A stretch of 64,000 nucleotides of DNA, taken from assembly GCF_001510895.1 (NCBI RefSeq), contig NZ_LPWA01000079.1, forward strand, positions 1 through 64,000, given 5' to 3'. Source of the DNA: Mesorhizobium loti. Its GTDB lineage: Bacteria; Pseudomonadota; Alphaproteobacteria; Rhizobiales; Rhizobiaceae. The notes under the pieces were generated by a model. That model had not been told where the DNA came from. It ran no database searches and saw nothing but the letters and a program-made list of their open reading frames with translations. The position numbers were made by a program, and so were the translations under genes. This document shows, in pieces, positions 1 through 9,001 of this stretch. How positions within the stretch are numbered: the first letter of the stretch is position 1; each line of letters starts with the position of its first letter.

Positions 1-123
1 TACAGAATCACAGACGATTCAAACGCTTCAAGCCTTTTTCCGACGGCGCTTCTTCACGCTTGACCACAGCACGAAGCAAATGTGTGCGCACGCTAGCCCA
101 CAAGGGGAGAAGGAGAGGGCGCG

Positions 124-495
124 CTACGCCTCATTGATCATCGCCTCGATGTTGTAGCCGTCGGGATCGAGCACGAAGCAGGCATAGTAATTCGCGCCAT
201 AGTTCGGACGCGGCCCGGGCGCGCCATTGTCCGCGGCGCCCGCCTCGAGCGCCGCCTGATAGAACGCATCGACCTCCGCCTTGCTCTTCGCCCGGAAGGC
301 GACATGCAGATGGGTGAGCGGTGGCTTCTCGCCTGTGCTCTGGATCTCGAACAGGCAGCCGTCGCCGACGTCGAAGGCCCAGAACACGCCCTCCTTGCCG
401 AAGGAGAGGCTGTAGCCCAACGGCGCAAACGCCTTTTCGTAGAAGAGCTTGCTCTTGTCGAGGTCGCTTATTTCGATGGTGATGTGGTCGATCAT
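124..495 (-). CDS. VOC family (glyoxalase/bleomycin resistance-like) protein
   Basis: A 123-residue single-domain protein of the vicinal oxygen chelate fold. It opens with MIDHITIEISDLDKSKLFYE, the usual first beta-strand and helix of the family, has a central LTHLHVAFRA strand supplying a candidate metal-binding His, and ends with the DPDGYNIEAM motif that normally carries the last metal ligand (Glu). Length is normal for a one-module member that acts as a dimer. The ATG follows a GGAGAG ribosome site by a few bases. It diverges from the DUF488 gene across about 80 bp. Substrate cannot be told from sequence: lactoylglutathione lyases, dioxygenases and antibiotic-binding proteins share the fold. 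Confidence 0.88.
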   Translation of the reverse strand: MIDHITIEISDLDKSKLFYEKAFAPLGYSLSFGKEGVFWAFDVGDGCLFEIQSTGEKPPLTHLHVAFRAKSKAEVDAFYQAALEAGAADNGAPGPRPNYGANYYACFVLDPDGYNIEAMINEA

Positions 496-575
496 TGTCT
501 CTCCGTAGATCGTGTGTCACGCTTCGGACAAGTTTGGGCGTTTATGACCGACATAGCAGACCAATGAGATGTCCT

Positions 576-1040
576 ATGGCGCTACTAACGATTGGCTACG
601 AAGGTTCCGAAATCGGCGATTTCGTATCCGTCTTGAAGGCGGCGAGGATAGATATACTCATTGATGTGAGAGATTTGCCGTTGTCAAGGAAGCCAGGCTT
701 CTCAAAGAATTCGCTCAAGAAAAACCTCGAAAGCTCGGCGATCGAATATCGACATACAAAAGTTCTCGGCGACCCCAAAGAAGGTCGACTGGCAGCAAGA
801 AGCGGTGATCGTCGACGGTTCGAACGAATCTTTAGGGACCACATCGCCAACGAGGTTGCGAGAAAAACAATTCGTGAGATAGCGGAGCAGTCTGAAACAA
901 AAAACATCTGCCTGATGTGTTTCGAGAGGGAGCATAAAGATTGCCATCGCTTCATTGTTTGTGAAGAGATATTGAAAAATAGAAATATTCAGATTAAGCA
1001 TATTGGTGTACCGAAGGGATTTTGCCTAAAGGCGGCTTGA
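576..1040 (+). CDS. DUF488 domain-containing protein
   Basis: A 154-residue DUF488 protein. Family marks are the N-terminal TIGYEG strand, the IDVRDLPLSRKPGFSK segment and the C-terminal LMCFEREHKDCHR motif with two Cys and a His-Arg pair. The biochemical role of the family is not established. The frame is open upstream to 495, but an in-frame ATG at 576 (MALLTIGYEG) fits the family start; 564 is possible. The stop codon directly abuts the TTG start of the next gene, so the two are almost certainly co-transcribed. Base composition is visibly AT-richer than the rest of the window, with many A/T third positions, which suggests horizontal acquisition. Confidence 0.85.
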   Translation: MALLTIGYEGSEIGDFVSVLKAARIDILIDVRDLPLSRKPGFSKNSLKKNLESSAIEYRHTKVLGDPKEGRLAARSGDRRRFERIFRDHIANEVARKTIREIAEQSETKNICLMCFEREHKDCHRFIVCEEILKNRNIQIKHIGVPKGFCLKAA

Positions 1041-1826
1041 TTGGCGTCTATCATTCAACGCGACTCAGCAGTGATCCTCGTGAAGGCGGCTCCCCGCGTT
1101 GGAGAAACCCACGGGGAACTAGTCTGCTGTGCTGGAATAGACTTCAGCGGTAATTGGATTCGCTTGTATCCTGTAGCCTTTCGTACGCTGGAGGATGCTC
1201 AGAAATTTGGCCGATGGGACACTATCGAATATAGTTGGAGCCTTCCGAAAGGTGACCAACGAAGTGAGAGCCGACGGCTCGAACATAAATCTTTGGTGAT
1301 AACCGGCAGCTTGTCTGAAAAATCACGATCTCAATTTTTAGCTCGCCATGTTGTTTTCAGTCTTGCTGCCGAGCTAGAGCAGGGTCGAAGTCTGGCGCTG
1401 ATCAGACCAAGAAACGCAGAGTTTTTATTTGAAAGAAAAGATCGTAATACGTTTGAGAGTGAAAGAGCCAGATTTCAGATGTGGCATGATCAGGAGGCCA
1501 ACAGCCTGTTTGGCTTCTTGGGCAAAAGTCTTGTCCCGTATGAGCCAGCACCTTTTCTCTTCAAATATAAATACGAAACCGACGATGGACTACGTGAAGG
1601 AACATGCCAAGACTGGGAAATCGAGGCGACCTTCCTTAGATGGCGACGTCTCTATGGCGAGGCAGAGACACTGCAAAAAATGTCAGATAGGTTCGGGGCC
1701 GAATATCCGAAGAAAGGCTTTGTTCTCGCTATGGGAACTCACAAAGCCTACCCACAGTGGTTGATTAATGGGGTAATCCGCCTCGACCACGGAGTTGAAC
1801 ACGAAATTCAACAATCACTTTTTTGA
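1041..1826 (+). CDS. Unrecognised 261-residue protein paired with DUF488
   Basis: No firm family assignment. The protein begins at a TTG immediately after the DUF488 stop, with a purine-rich AAAGGCGG a few bases upstream. Visible features are an N-terminal strand ILVKAAPRVGETHGE, a block with paired cysteines (LVCCAGID) followed by NWIRLYPVAFR, a charged middle and a C-terminal GFVLAMGTHKAYPQWLINGV segment. No signal peptide or membrane helix is present. I recall WIRLYP-type hypothetical proteins from other bacteria but no known activity. The immediate abutment and shared AT-rich composition with DUF488 indicate a two-gene functional unit. A nucleic-acid or base-modification role is only speculation. 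Confidence 0.75.
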   Translation: MASIIQRDSAVILVKAAPRVGETHGELVCCAGIDFSGNWIRLYPVAFRTLEDAQKFGRWDTIEYSWSLPKGDQRSESRRLEHKSLVITGSLSEKSRSQFLARHVVFSLAAELEQGRSLALIRPRNAEFLFERKDRNTFESERARFQMWHDQEANSLFGFLGKSLVPYEPAPFLFKYKYETDDGLREGTCQDWEIEATFLRWRRLYGEAETLQKMSDRFGAEYPKKGFVLAMGTHKAYPQWLINGVIRLDHGVEHEIQQSLF

Positions 1827-1870
1827 GAGTCTATGCAAATCGGCCGATCTTGCGACCGGGCCGCTGCATT

Positions 1871-1888
1871 CGTCGTCGTCGTCGTCGT
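1871..1888. repeat. (CGT)6 trinucleotide run
   Basis: Six consecutive CGT units lie in the 80-bp gap between the convergent 3' ends of the DUF488 partner gene and nrdJ. It is non-coding as annotated and a likely slippage site. Confidence 0.8.
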
Positions 1889-1906
1889 TTAGATTTCCAA
1901 TTTCCC

Positions 1907-4900
1907 TCAGCTGCACCCGCTCGTCGAACCACACGTGTCGCACTTCTCGCAGGTGCCGTTCCGCACCATGGTGAAGTTGTGGCACTCGGAGCATTCGTTG
2001 CCGGTGTAGCCTTGCAGCAGCGACTGCTGGCGGCGGGTCGCGGCGAGCTTCTTCGCCTCGGCCGCTTCGTTGGCTGCGGCGTCGGTGAACAGCGCTTCCG
2101 CGCCGCCGGCGGCCTCGGCTTCCTCTTCCACCAACTCCTCGGCCAGTTCCCTGGCGCGCTCCTCGTAGTCGCGCTTGTAGGCGAGGGCCTCGTCGCTTGC
2201 CGGCTTCAGCGCCAGCACGTTGGAGCCGGCGAAGGCGGTGGGCGCGGCGCGGGCAGGGGCCGTCGTCGGAGCAGAGCCGCCAAAACCCTTGGGCTCGCTG
2301 CCGATGCCCGACACCAGCTTCACCGGCGAGGCGCCGCGATAGAGACCCTTGGAGAAGGGCGTCGCCTTGCCTTCGGTGATGCCGCGGCCGAGCGCCGTCT
2401 TGTCGAAGTCCGACTGGTCGACATGGGCGAGGTCGTGGCGGCCGAGATACGAGACGGCGAGCTCGCGGAACACGTAGTCGAGGATCGACGTCGCGTTCTT
2501 GATCGCGTCGTTGCCCTGCACCATGCCGGCCGGCTCGAACTTGGTGAAGGTGAAGGCCTCGACATATTCGTCGAGCGGCACGCCGTATTGCAGGCCGAGC
2601 GAGATCGCGATGGCGAAGTTGTTCATCATCGCACGGAAGGCAGCACCTTCCTTGTGCATGTCGATGAAGATCTCGCCGAGGCGCCCGTCGTCGAACTCGC
2701 CGGTCCTGAGATACACTTTGTGGCCGCCGACGACTGCCTTCTGCGTATAGCCCTTGCGGCGGTTCGGCAGTTTTTCGCGGTCGCGGTAGAGGCGTTCGAC
2801 AACGCGCTCGACGATCTTTTCCGTCACCTGCACGGCGCGCTGCGCGGCCGGTGCTGCGATCAGCTGCTCGACCGCCTCGTCCTCATCCTCGTCGTCATCG
2901 GCGAGCAGCGAGGCGTTGAGCGGCTGCGACAGCTTCGAGCCGTCGCGATAGAGCGCGTTGGCCTTCAGCGCCAGCTTCCAGGACAGCATGTAGGCGTTCT
3001 TGGCGTCCTCGACCGTCGCCTCGTTCGGCATGTTGATGGTCTTGGAGATCGCGCCGGAGATGAAGGGCTGCGCCGCCGCCATCATCAGGATGTGGCTCTG
3101 GATCGACAGCGAGCGCTTGCCGATCTTGCCGCAGGGGCTGGCGCAGTCGAACACCGCGAGGTGCTCGGCCTTGAGGAAGGGCGCGCCTTCCAGCGTCATT
3201 GCACCGCAGACATGGATGTTGGCGGCGTCGATGTCCTTCCTGGAGAAGCCCAGCGCCGGCAACATCTCGAAGGAGAAGTCGCCGAGCTGCTCGTCGGTGA
3301 AGCCGAGCGTCTCCTTCACCCAGTCGGCGCCCAGCGTCCATTGGTTGAACACGAACTTGATGTCGAAGGCCGACTTCAGCGCCGCGTTCAGCGCCGCGAT
3401 CTTCTCATCGGTGAAGCCCTTGGCCTTCAGCGAGGACGGGTTGATGCCCGGCGCCTGGTTGAGGTTGCCGTGGCCGACCGCGTAAGCCTCGATCTCGGCG
3501 ATCTGGCTTTCGGAGTAGCCCAGCGTCCTCAGCGCTTCCGGCACGGCGCGGTTGATGATCTTGAAGTAGCCGCCGCCGGCGAGCTTCTTGAACTTCACCA
3601 GCGCGAAGTCGGGCTCGATGCCGGTGGTGTCGCAGTCCATGACGAGGCCGATCGTGCCGGTCGGCGCGATCACGGTCGCCTGGGCGTTGCGATAGCCATG
3701 CTCCTCGCCGAGCTCGATGGCGCGGTCCCAGGCGGCGCGGGCATGCTCGGCCAGCGCCTGCTGCTTGAGGTCGGCAGCGACCAGCGGCACCGGATTGACG
3801 GCGAGCTTCTCGTAGCCGTCCTTGTCGCCGCAAGCGGCGCGGCGATGGTTGCGCATGACGCGCAGCATGTTCTGGGCGTTGCGGTCATAGTCCGGGAAGG
3901 CGCCGAGCTCGGAGGCCATCTCGGCCGACGTCGAGTAGGCAACGCCGGTCATGATAGCGGTGAGCGCGGCGCAGATGGCGCGGCCCTCGTCGGAGTCGTA
4001 GGGAATGCCCGAGGTCATCAGCAGGCCGCCGATATTGGCGTAGCCAAGGCCGAGCGTGCGGTAATCGTAGGAGAGCTTGGCGATCTCCTTCGACGGGAAC
4101 TGCGCCATCATCACCGAGATTTCGAGCACGACGGTCCACAACCGCACGGTGTGCTCGTAAGCGGCGATGTCGATCGTGCCGTCTTCCTTGCGGTAGGGCA
4201 AAAGGTTGATCGAGGCGAGGTTGCAGGCGGTGTCGTCGAGGAACATGTATTCCGAGCACGGGTTGGAGGCCCGGATCGCACCGGCGGAAGCGCAGGTGTG
4301 CCAGTCGTTCATGGTCGTGTTGAAATGCAGGCCGGGATCGGCCGACGCCCAGGCGGCATAGCCGATCTTTTCCCACAGGTCGCGCGCCTTCAGCGTCTTC
4401 AGCACCTTGCCGTCCTTGCGAGCGGTGAGCTGCCAGTCGCCATCGGCCTCGACGGCGCGCAGGAAGTTGTCCTTCAGCGACACCGAGTTGTTGGAGTTCT
4501 GGCCGGAAACGGTGAGGTAGGCGTCCGAATCCCAGTCGGTGTCGTAGGTCTTGAACGACATCGACGTGTAGCCCTGGCGGGCGAACTGGATGACGCGGTA
4601 GATATAGTTCTCCGGCACGGCGTCCTTCTTGGCCGCCTTGATCTCGCGCTTCAGCGCGGTGTTCAAAGCCGGGTCGAAGCAGTCGTCGCCATTGCCTTCG
4701 CAATTGACGCAGGCCTTCATGATCGCTTCGAGGTGCTTCTTGACGATCTTGGAACCGGTCACCAGCGAGGCGACCTTCTGCTCTTCATTGACCTTCCAGT
4801 CGATGAATTGCTCGATGTCGGGATGGTCGGCGTCGACGATGACCATTTTTGCAGCGCGGCGCGTCGTGCCGCCCGACTTGATGGCGCCCGCGGCGCGGTC

Positions 4901-5682
4901 GCCGATCTTGAGGAAGCTCATCAGACCCGACGAGCGGCCACCGCCGGAAAGCTTTTCGCCTTCGCCGCGCAGCATCGAGAAGTTCGAGCCGGTGCCGGAG
5001 CCGTATTTGAACAGGCGCGCCTCACGCACCCACAGATCCATGATGCCGCCCTCGTTGACGAGGTCGTCCTGCACGCTCTGGATGAAGCAGGCATGCGGCT
5101 GCGGGTGCTCGTAGGCGGACTTCGACTTGGTCAGCTTGCCGGTGAAGGGGTCGACATAGAAATGGCCCTGGCTCGGACCGTCGATGCCGTAGGCCCAATG
5201 CAGGCCGGTGTTGAACCACTGCGGCGAGTTGGGCGCGACGCGCTGGGTGGCCAGCATATAGGCGAGCTCGTCGCGGAAGGCGCGCGCGTCCTCTTCCGAC
5301 TTGAAGTAGCCGCCCTTCCAGCCCCAATAGGTCCAGGTGCCGGACAGCCGGTCGAAGACCTGGCGGGCGCGGTCTCCGAACCATAGCGCTCAGCCTCTGG
5401 CAGCTTGGCGAGCTCGGCCTCGTCGGCAACCGAGCGCCACAGGAAGGAGGGGACGTCGTTCTCCTCGACCTTCTTCAGGCGCGCCGGCACGCCGGCCTTG
5501 CGAAAATATTTTTGCGCCAGGATGTCGGCCGCGACCTGGCTGAACTGGGCCGGCACATCGATGTTGTCGAGGCGGAACACCACCGAGCCGTCGGGATTCT
5601 TGATCTCCGACAAAGCCTTGCGGAATTCGATCTCCGCGTAAGCTGACTGTTCTGGCTTGGTGAAGCGACGCTCGATGCGCAT
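1907..5682 (-). CDS. nrdJ: Vitamin B12-dependent ribonucleotide reductase (frameshifted)
   Basis: Class II ribonucleotide reductase, which uses adenosylcobalamin to make the thiyl radical that reduces ribonucleotides to deoxyribonucleotides. Marks are the N-terminal [40 protein letters not shown], the active-site [30 protein letters not shown], and a C-terminal zinc-ribbon-like cysteine cluster (CSECHNF ... CEKCDTCG) that probably hands over reducing equivalents. Residues 1-102 and the remainder are in different frames. One base is missing near 5369/5370, where GSET should continue as [11 protein letters not shown]. With it restored the protein is 1258 residues, normal for rhizobia. As this may be the cell's only aerobic reductase, a sequencing error is the likeliest cause. 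Confidence 0.95.
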
Positions 5683-5946
5683 GGTCCCGGTCCCTTTTGT
5701 CTATATATAGCGCTTTTCACCAGGGATTTCTGCCCCAAAGGCGATAAGCGCGGTCCGCCGTTTGCCGGCATCGCGGGCGACGCCGGCATTCTCCTCGTCG
5801 CGGGCAACGCCATGCAGACAAGCAAACGCCTTTCCAGGCGCTCACCCAGGTTGCCGGCCGACCCGCGGGTCCCTCGAAACTGAAACTTTTGTCGATTCCC
5901 TCGAAAGAGGGAGGTTCACACTATCTAGGGTCGAGCCTGCCTGCAA

Positions 5947-5962
5947 ACACTAAATATAGTGT
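5947..5962. promoter_or_regulatory. NrdR-box-like palindrome upstream of nrdJ
   Basis: ACACTAAATATAGTGT matches the NrdR consensus acaCWAtATaTWGtgt at 15 of 16 positions. A weaker half-conserved copy (ACACTATCTAG...) starts at 5918, 29 bp away on the nrdJ side. Tandem boxes about 31 bp apart are the known NrdR arrangement. A further CTATATATAG core lies at 5700-5709, just upstream of the nrdJ start. This suggests dATP/ATP-responsive repression of nrdJ by NrdR. Confidence 0.65.
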
Positions 5963-6219
5963 TAACAGATCATTTTTTCCAGGCCGACAATTCTCCCTTT
6001 CGCCCACCCAAGCCCCAACATTCCCAACGCTTCCGCCGGCCTCGTGAACAGGCGGAAATGCGGGCAAAACGCACTAAATCCGGGAAAAAAGACCGGCCTC
6101 TAAACTTTCCGGTCACGCCCGCAACAGGAGCGCATGGCCTATAAAAAGCGACTCGTTCTGACCCGTCAAGGATTCGTTTTTGTAGGTTTTGTGACCCCCA
6201 ATATGTTGTGTGTCACACA

Positions 6220-6228
6220 TGTGGATAA
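6220..6228. promoter_or_regulatory. DnaA-box nonamer
   Basis: TGTGGATAA is the complement of the canonical TTATCCACA. It sits beside the 13-bp palindrome TGTGTGTCACACA (6207-6219), about 540 bp upstream of nrdJ and 180 bp upstream of gltX. A single box can arise by chance; function is unproven. Confidence 0.45.
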
Positions 6229-6405
6229 CGGGGACAAAAGCGCGCCTCGAAGAGCCCGGATTTGACGGTCGTTGCGCACGGTTCGCCAGAGGGATCGAGG
6301 CCGAGCCTGACGAGCGGCTTTTCATTTTAGCTGGCTTGCACTATCTCTTGCGCTTGCGCGGGGGCGTGTCTTGTCAAGCCTAAAAGCATTCGCTACGCCC
6401 CGCTC

Positions 6406-7779
6406 ATGACAGTTACCGTTCGTTTCGCCCCATCGCCGACCGGCCGCATCCATATCGGCAATGCGCGCACAGCCTTGTTCAACTGGCTGTTCGCCCTGAA
6501 CAACAAGGGCCGTTACATCCAGCGCTTCGACGATACCGACGTCGGCCGTTCGAAGCAGGAATTTGCCGATTCCATCCTCTACGACCTGCATTGGCTGGGC
6601 ATTTTCCCCGATGTCACCGAATACCAGTCGCGGCGCGTCGAGATCTATGATGCCGCGGTGGAGCGGCTGAAGGCAGCGCGGGTGCTCTATGCCTGCTACG
6701 AAACGCCGGAGGAGCTCGACCTGCGCCGCAAGGTGCGCCGCACGCGCGGCCAGCCGCCGGTCTATGGCCGCGAGGCGCTGACGCTGACGCCGGAGCAGGT
6801 GGCCGAATATGAGTCCGACGGCCGCCGGCCGCACTGGCGCTTTTTGCTGCCGAACTTCACCAGCGACCCGCTGCAGCCGGAGCGCACCGAGGTGCATTGG
6901 AACGACTTGGTGCGCGGCGAGGAGACGGTCGATCTCGCCTCGCTGTCGGATCCGGTGCTGGTACGCGAGGACGGCACCTATCTCTACACGCTGCCTTCCG
7001 TGGTCGACGACATCGAGATGGGCGTCACCCATGTCATCCGCGGCGACGACCACGTCACCAACACCGGCGTGCAAATCGCGCTGTTCCAGGCGCTGGGCGC
7101 CGAACCGCCGGTCTTTGGGCACCATAACCTGCTTACAACCGCTTCGGGCGAGGGGCTGTCGAAGCGCACCGGCGCGCTCTCGATCGAAAGCCTGCGAGAG
7201 GACGGCATCGAGCCGATGGCGGTCGCTTCGCTCGCGGTATTGGTCGGCACGTCGGAGAACGTTACGACCGCGCACGATCTCAACGAGCTTGCCGGCCATT
7301 TCGACCCGGCAGCGACGTCCAAGTCCGCCGCCAAGTTCGATCCCGACGAACTCTTCGTGCTCAACCGGACGCTGATGCATCACATGCCGTTCGAGGAGGC
7401 GCGCGACCGGCTGATCGTGCTCGGCATTTCGGGCGACAAGGCCGAGCCGTTCTGGCTGGCGGTGCGGGGCAATCTGGACCGCTTGTCGGACGCGGTCGCC
7501 TGGTGGCGAATCTTGAGCGACGGCCCGCAGGAGCCGGCGGAATTCTCCGGCGAGGACCGCGATTTCCTCCACGAGGCGTTCGGTCTTCTGCCGGAAGAGC
7601 CGTGGAACGGCACCGTCTGGAAGGATTGGACCGGCAAGATCAGGGAAGCGACGGGACGCAAGGGCAAGCCGCTGTTCATGCCGCTGCGGCTGGCCCTTAC
7701 TGGGCGCTCTTCCGGGCCGGAGCTTGCAGATCTATTGCCGCTGATGGGTCGGGAAGGAACGCTGGCCCGACGACCCTGA
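6406..7779 (+). CDS. gltX: Glutamyl-tRNA synthetase
   Basis: Class I aminoacyl-tRNA synthetase charging tRNA-Glu (and possibly tRNA-Gln, as many alphaproteobacteria use the transamidation route). The signature [19 protein letters not shown] (residues 6-24) contains the HIGH-type motif, and GEGLSKRTG is the KMSKS-type loop. The anticodon-binding half ends in [15 protein letters not shown]. At 457 residues it is full length and unbroken. Rhizobia often carry two gltX genes; this could be either. Its last 83 bp overlap the 3' end of the convergent DUF2865 gene, so both proteins' C-termini are encoded on opposite strands of the same DNA. Confidence 0.96.
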   Translation: MTVTVRFAPSPTGRIHIGNARTALFNWLFALNNKGRYIQRFDDTDVGRSKQEFADSILYDLHWLGIFPDVTEYQSRRVEIYDAAVERLKAARVLYACYETPEELDLRRKVRRTRGQPPVYGREALTLTPEQVAEYESDGRRPHWRFLLPNFTSDPLQPERTEVHWNDLVRGEETVDLASLSDPVLVREDGTYLYTLPSVVDDIEMGVTHVIRGDDHVTNTGVQIALFQALGAEPPVFGHHNLLTTASGEGLSKRTGALSIESLREDGIEPMAVASLAVLVGTSENVTTAHDLNELAGHFDPAATSKSAAKFDPDELFVLNRTLMHHMPFEEARDRLIVLGISGDKAEPFWLAVRGNLDRLSDAVAWWRILSDGPQEPAEFSGEDRDFLHEAFGLLPEEPWNGTVWKDWTGKIREATGRKGKPLFMPLRLALTGRSSGPELADLLPLMGREGTLARRP

Positions 7780-8913
7780 CCTTGCGCTGTTCCGGCGGCA
7801 GCACTGAGACCGGCGACACCGGCGTCTCGGTGGTCAGGCGCTTGATCGCCTTGCGATCGAGCCCGCCTTCGGCGTTGGCGAGCGTTTCGGGATCGGCGCC
7901 GGGATCGGGCTTGGCAGCCGGAACCGGGACGAGCGGTGTCGCCTCGCTGTCCGGCTGCGATTGCTCGGGATTGGGCGGATTGCCGGCGATAATCGAGAAA
8001 TTCTCAGCCTGGGCGTTGCAGCCACAGGCGCGCGGCCGCGAGTAATTGGCCTGCTTGTAGAGATAGGCGCTCGGCAACTCGCTGTAGGGTCGGCCGGTTG
8101 CCGACGAGATCATCGCGCCGGAATCGTCCTCCATTCCACGCGAGTAGAAAACCTGCATCTCGGTGCCGGGGCAGCTCGATTCGCAATTCTTCTGGTCGCG
8201 TTCGAAATCGCCGTAGGAGGCGGCGTTCGACATCGGGAAGAAATAGCCGTCGCAGGTGCGCACGCAAACGGTGCGAAACTCGCCGTTCAGCCTCGGCAGA
8301 TCCATGCCGTCCGGCTGGTTGATGACGCCGCGGATGTTGCGCATGCTGGGATCGTCCGGCGGAACATCGGGCGCTTCAGGTGTGTCGAGACTCTCGGTCT
8401 CCCGGTCGCCGTGGCCGAAAAGCTGTTCGAACAGATTGCCGCCACCATTGTTGCGGGCGGCCTCCTGAATGGGGGCGCGCCGTGGCGCGATCTCGTCGTC
8501 GCGGCAGCCATTGGCGTCGAGCGCCGCGAGGATGCGGCTGCGGTCGCGCCGCGTGCCGCCGCCGGCCAGCCGCTCGCGTTTGGCCTGCAAGGTGTCGAGA
8601 TTGGCGTTCATGCGCTCTATCGAGGCATTGATCGCCGCGCATTGGGTGACATTGCTTGAAAACAGCGTGAAGCCGCAATTGGCATCGCTGGCGCGGCCGC
8701 GCGCCTTCGCCAGTTGCTCGCGCTGGCGCGCGATGCGTCGTCATACTTGCGGATCAGGCTTGGCCCGCCGCCGCCGCGAGTCGTGCCAAGCTCGGCTTCG
8801 AGCTGGCGGCACGTGCGGGACGCCGCCTGCGGTTCGGTCACGGCAACGGCTGAACCCGCCAGCGCTGCAAGCAGCGCCGCAAGGTGGGTCAGCTTCAACC
8901 CCGCGCCTTTCAT
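7697..8913 (-). CDS. DUF2865 secreted protein (frameshifted)
   Basis: A 405-residue exported protein of unknown function, typical of Hyphomicrobiales. The N-terminal [17 protein letters not shown] is a Sec-type signal sequence. The DUF2865 core has the cysteine-rich [31 protein letters not shown] and RACGCNAQ segments, which probably form disulfides in the periplasm. The C-terminus is Pro/Ala-rich and ends in [13 protein letters not shown] one-base deletion near 8735 splits the gene after KYDDA; restoring a G joins the frames as [19 protein letters not shown]. The start at 8913 lies in the upstream frame, so an annotation beginning at 8611 would lose the signal peptide. Confidence 0.85.
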
Positions 8914-9001
8914 TCGCCTGAAACCCCGATTGCCTGTGGCCGGAAGGCTACCGTGTTCGCGGTTAACTGTTCCCTAGCTCGCAACCAAACACAATCAAAA
9001 C

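Larger units (their letters stand above)
5683..6405. other. Long nrdJ/gltX divergent intergenic region
   Basis: About 720 bp lie between the divergent nrdJ and gltX starts without a convincing gene; short frames here lack ribosome sites and family features. Besides the NrdR-like boxes it holds a perfect DnaA-box nonamer (TGTGGATAA) at 6220-6228, directly next to the palindrome TGTGTGTCACACA at 6207-6219. I looked for a cobalamin riboswitch upstream of nrdJ and did not see one. The stretch from about 5940 to 6240 is noticeably AT-richer than the flanking genes. Confidence 0.6.

Noticed and set aside
1823..5386. A 1187-codon plus-strand open frame opposite nrdJ
   Set aside because: It is an antisense shadow in high-GC DNA: no ribosome site, no recognisable domain, Arg/Val/Ala-rich composition, while the minus strand is clearly nrdJ.
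1907..5682. nrdJ, folP, uvrA and others as true pseudogenes marking genome decay
   Set aside because: All lesions are single G/C deletions repaired exactly by one base, with no stop codons or further decay elsewhere in the genes; error is simpler.
5683..5946. Possible cobalamin riboswitch upstream of B12-dependent nrdJ
   Set aside because: No B12-box or the characteristic riboswitch core could be found in the leader on the minus strand.
6207..6228. Replication origin around the DnaA box
   Set aside because: Only one good box, and none of the usual origin neighbours (hemE, parAB, repABC) are present.
6113..6325. Short minus-strand frame of 70 codons between nrdJ and gltX
   Set aside because: No ribosome site and no recognisable sequence; it covers the DnaA box and palindrome, which look regulatory.
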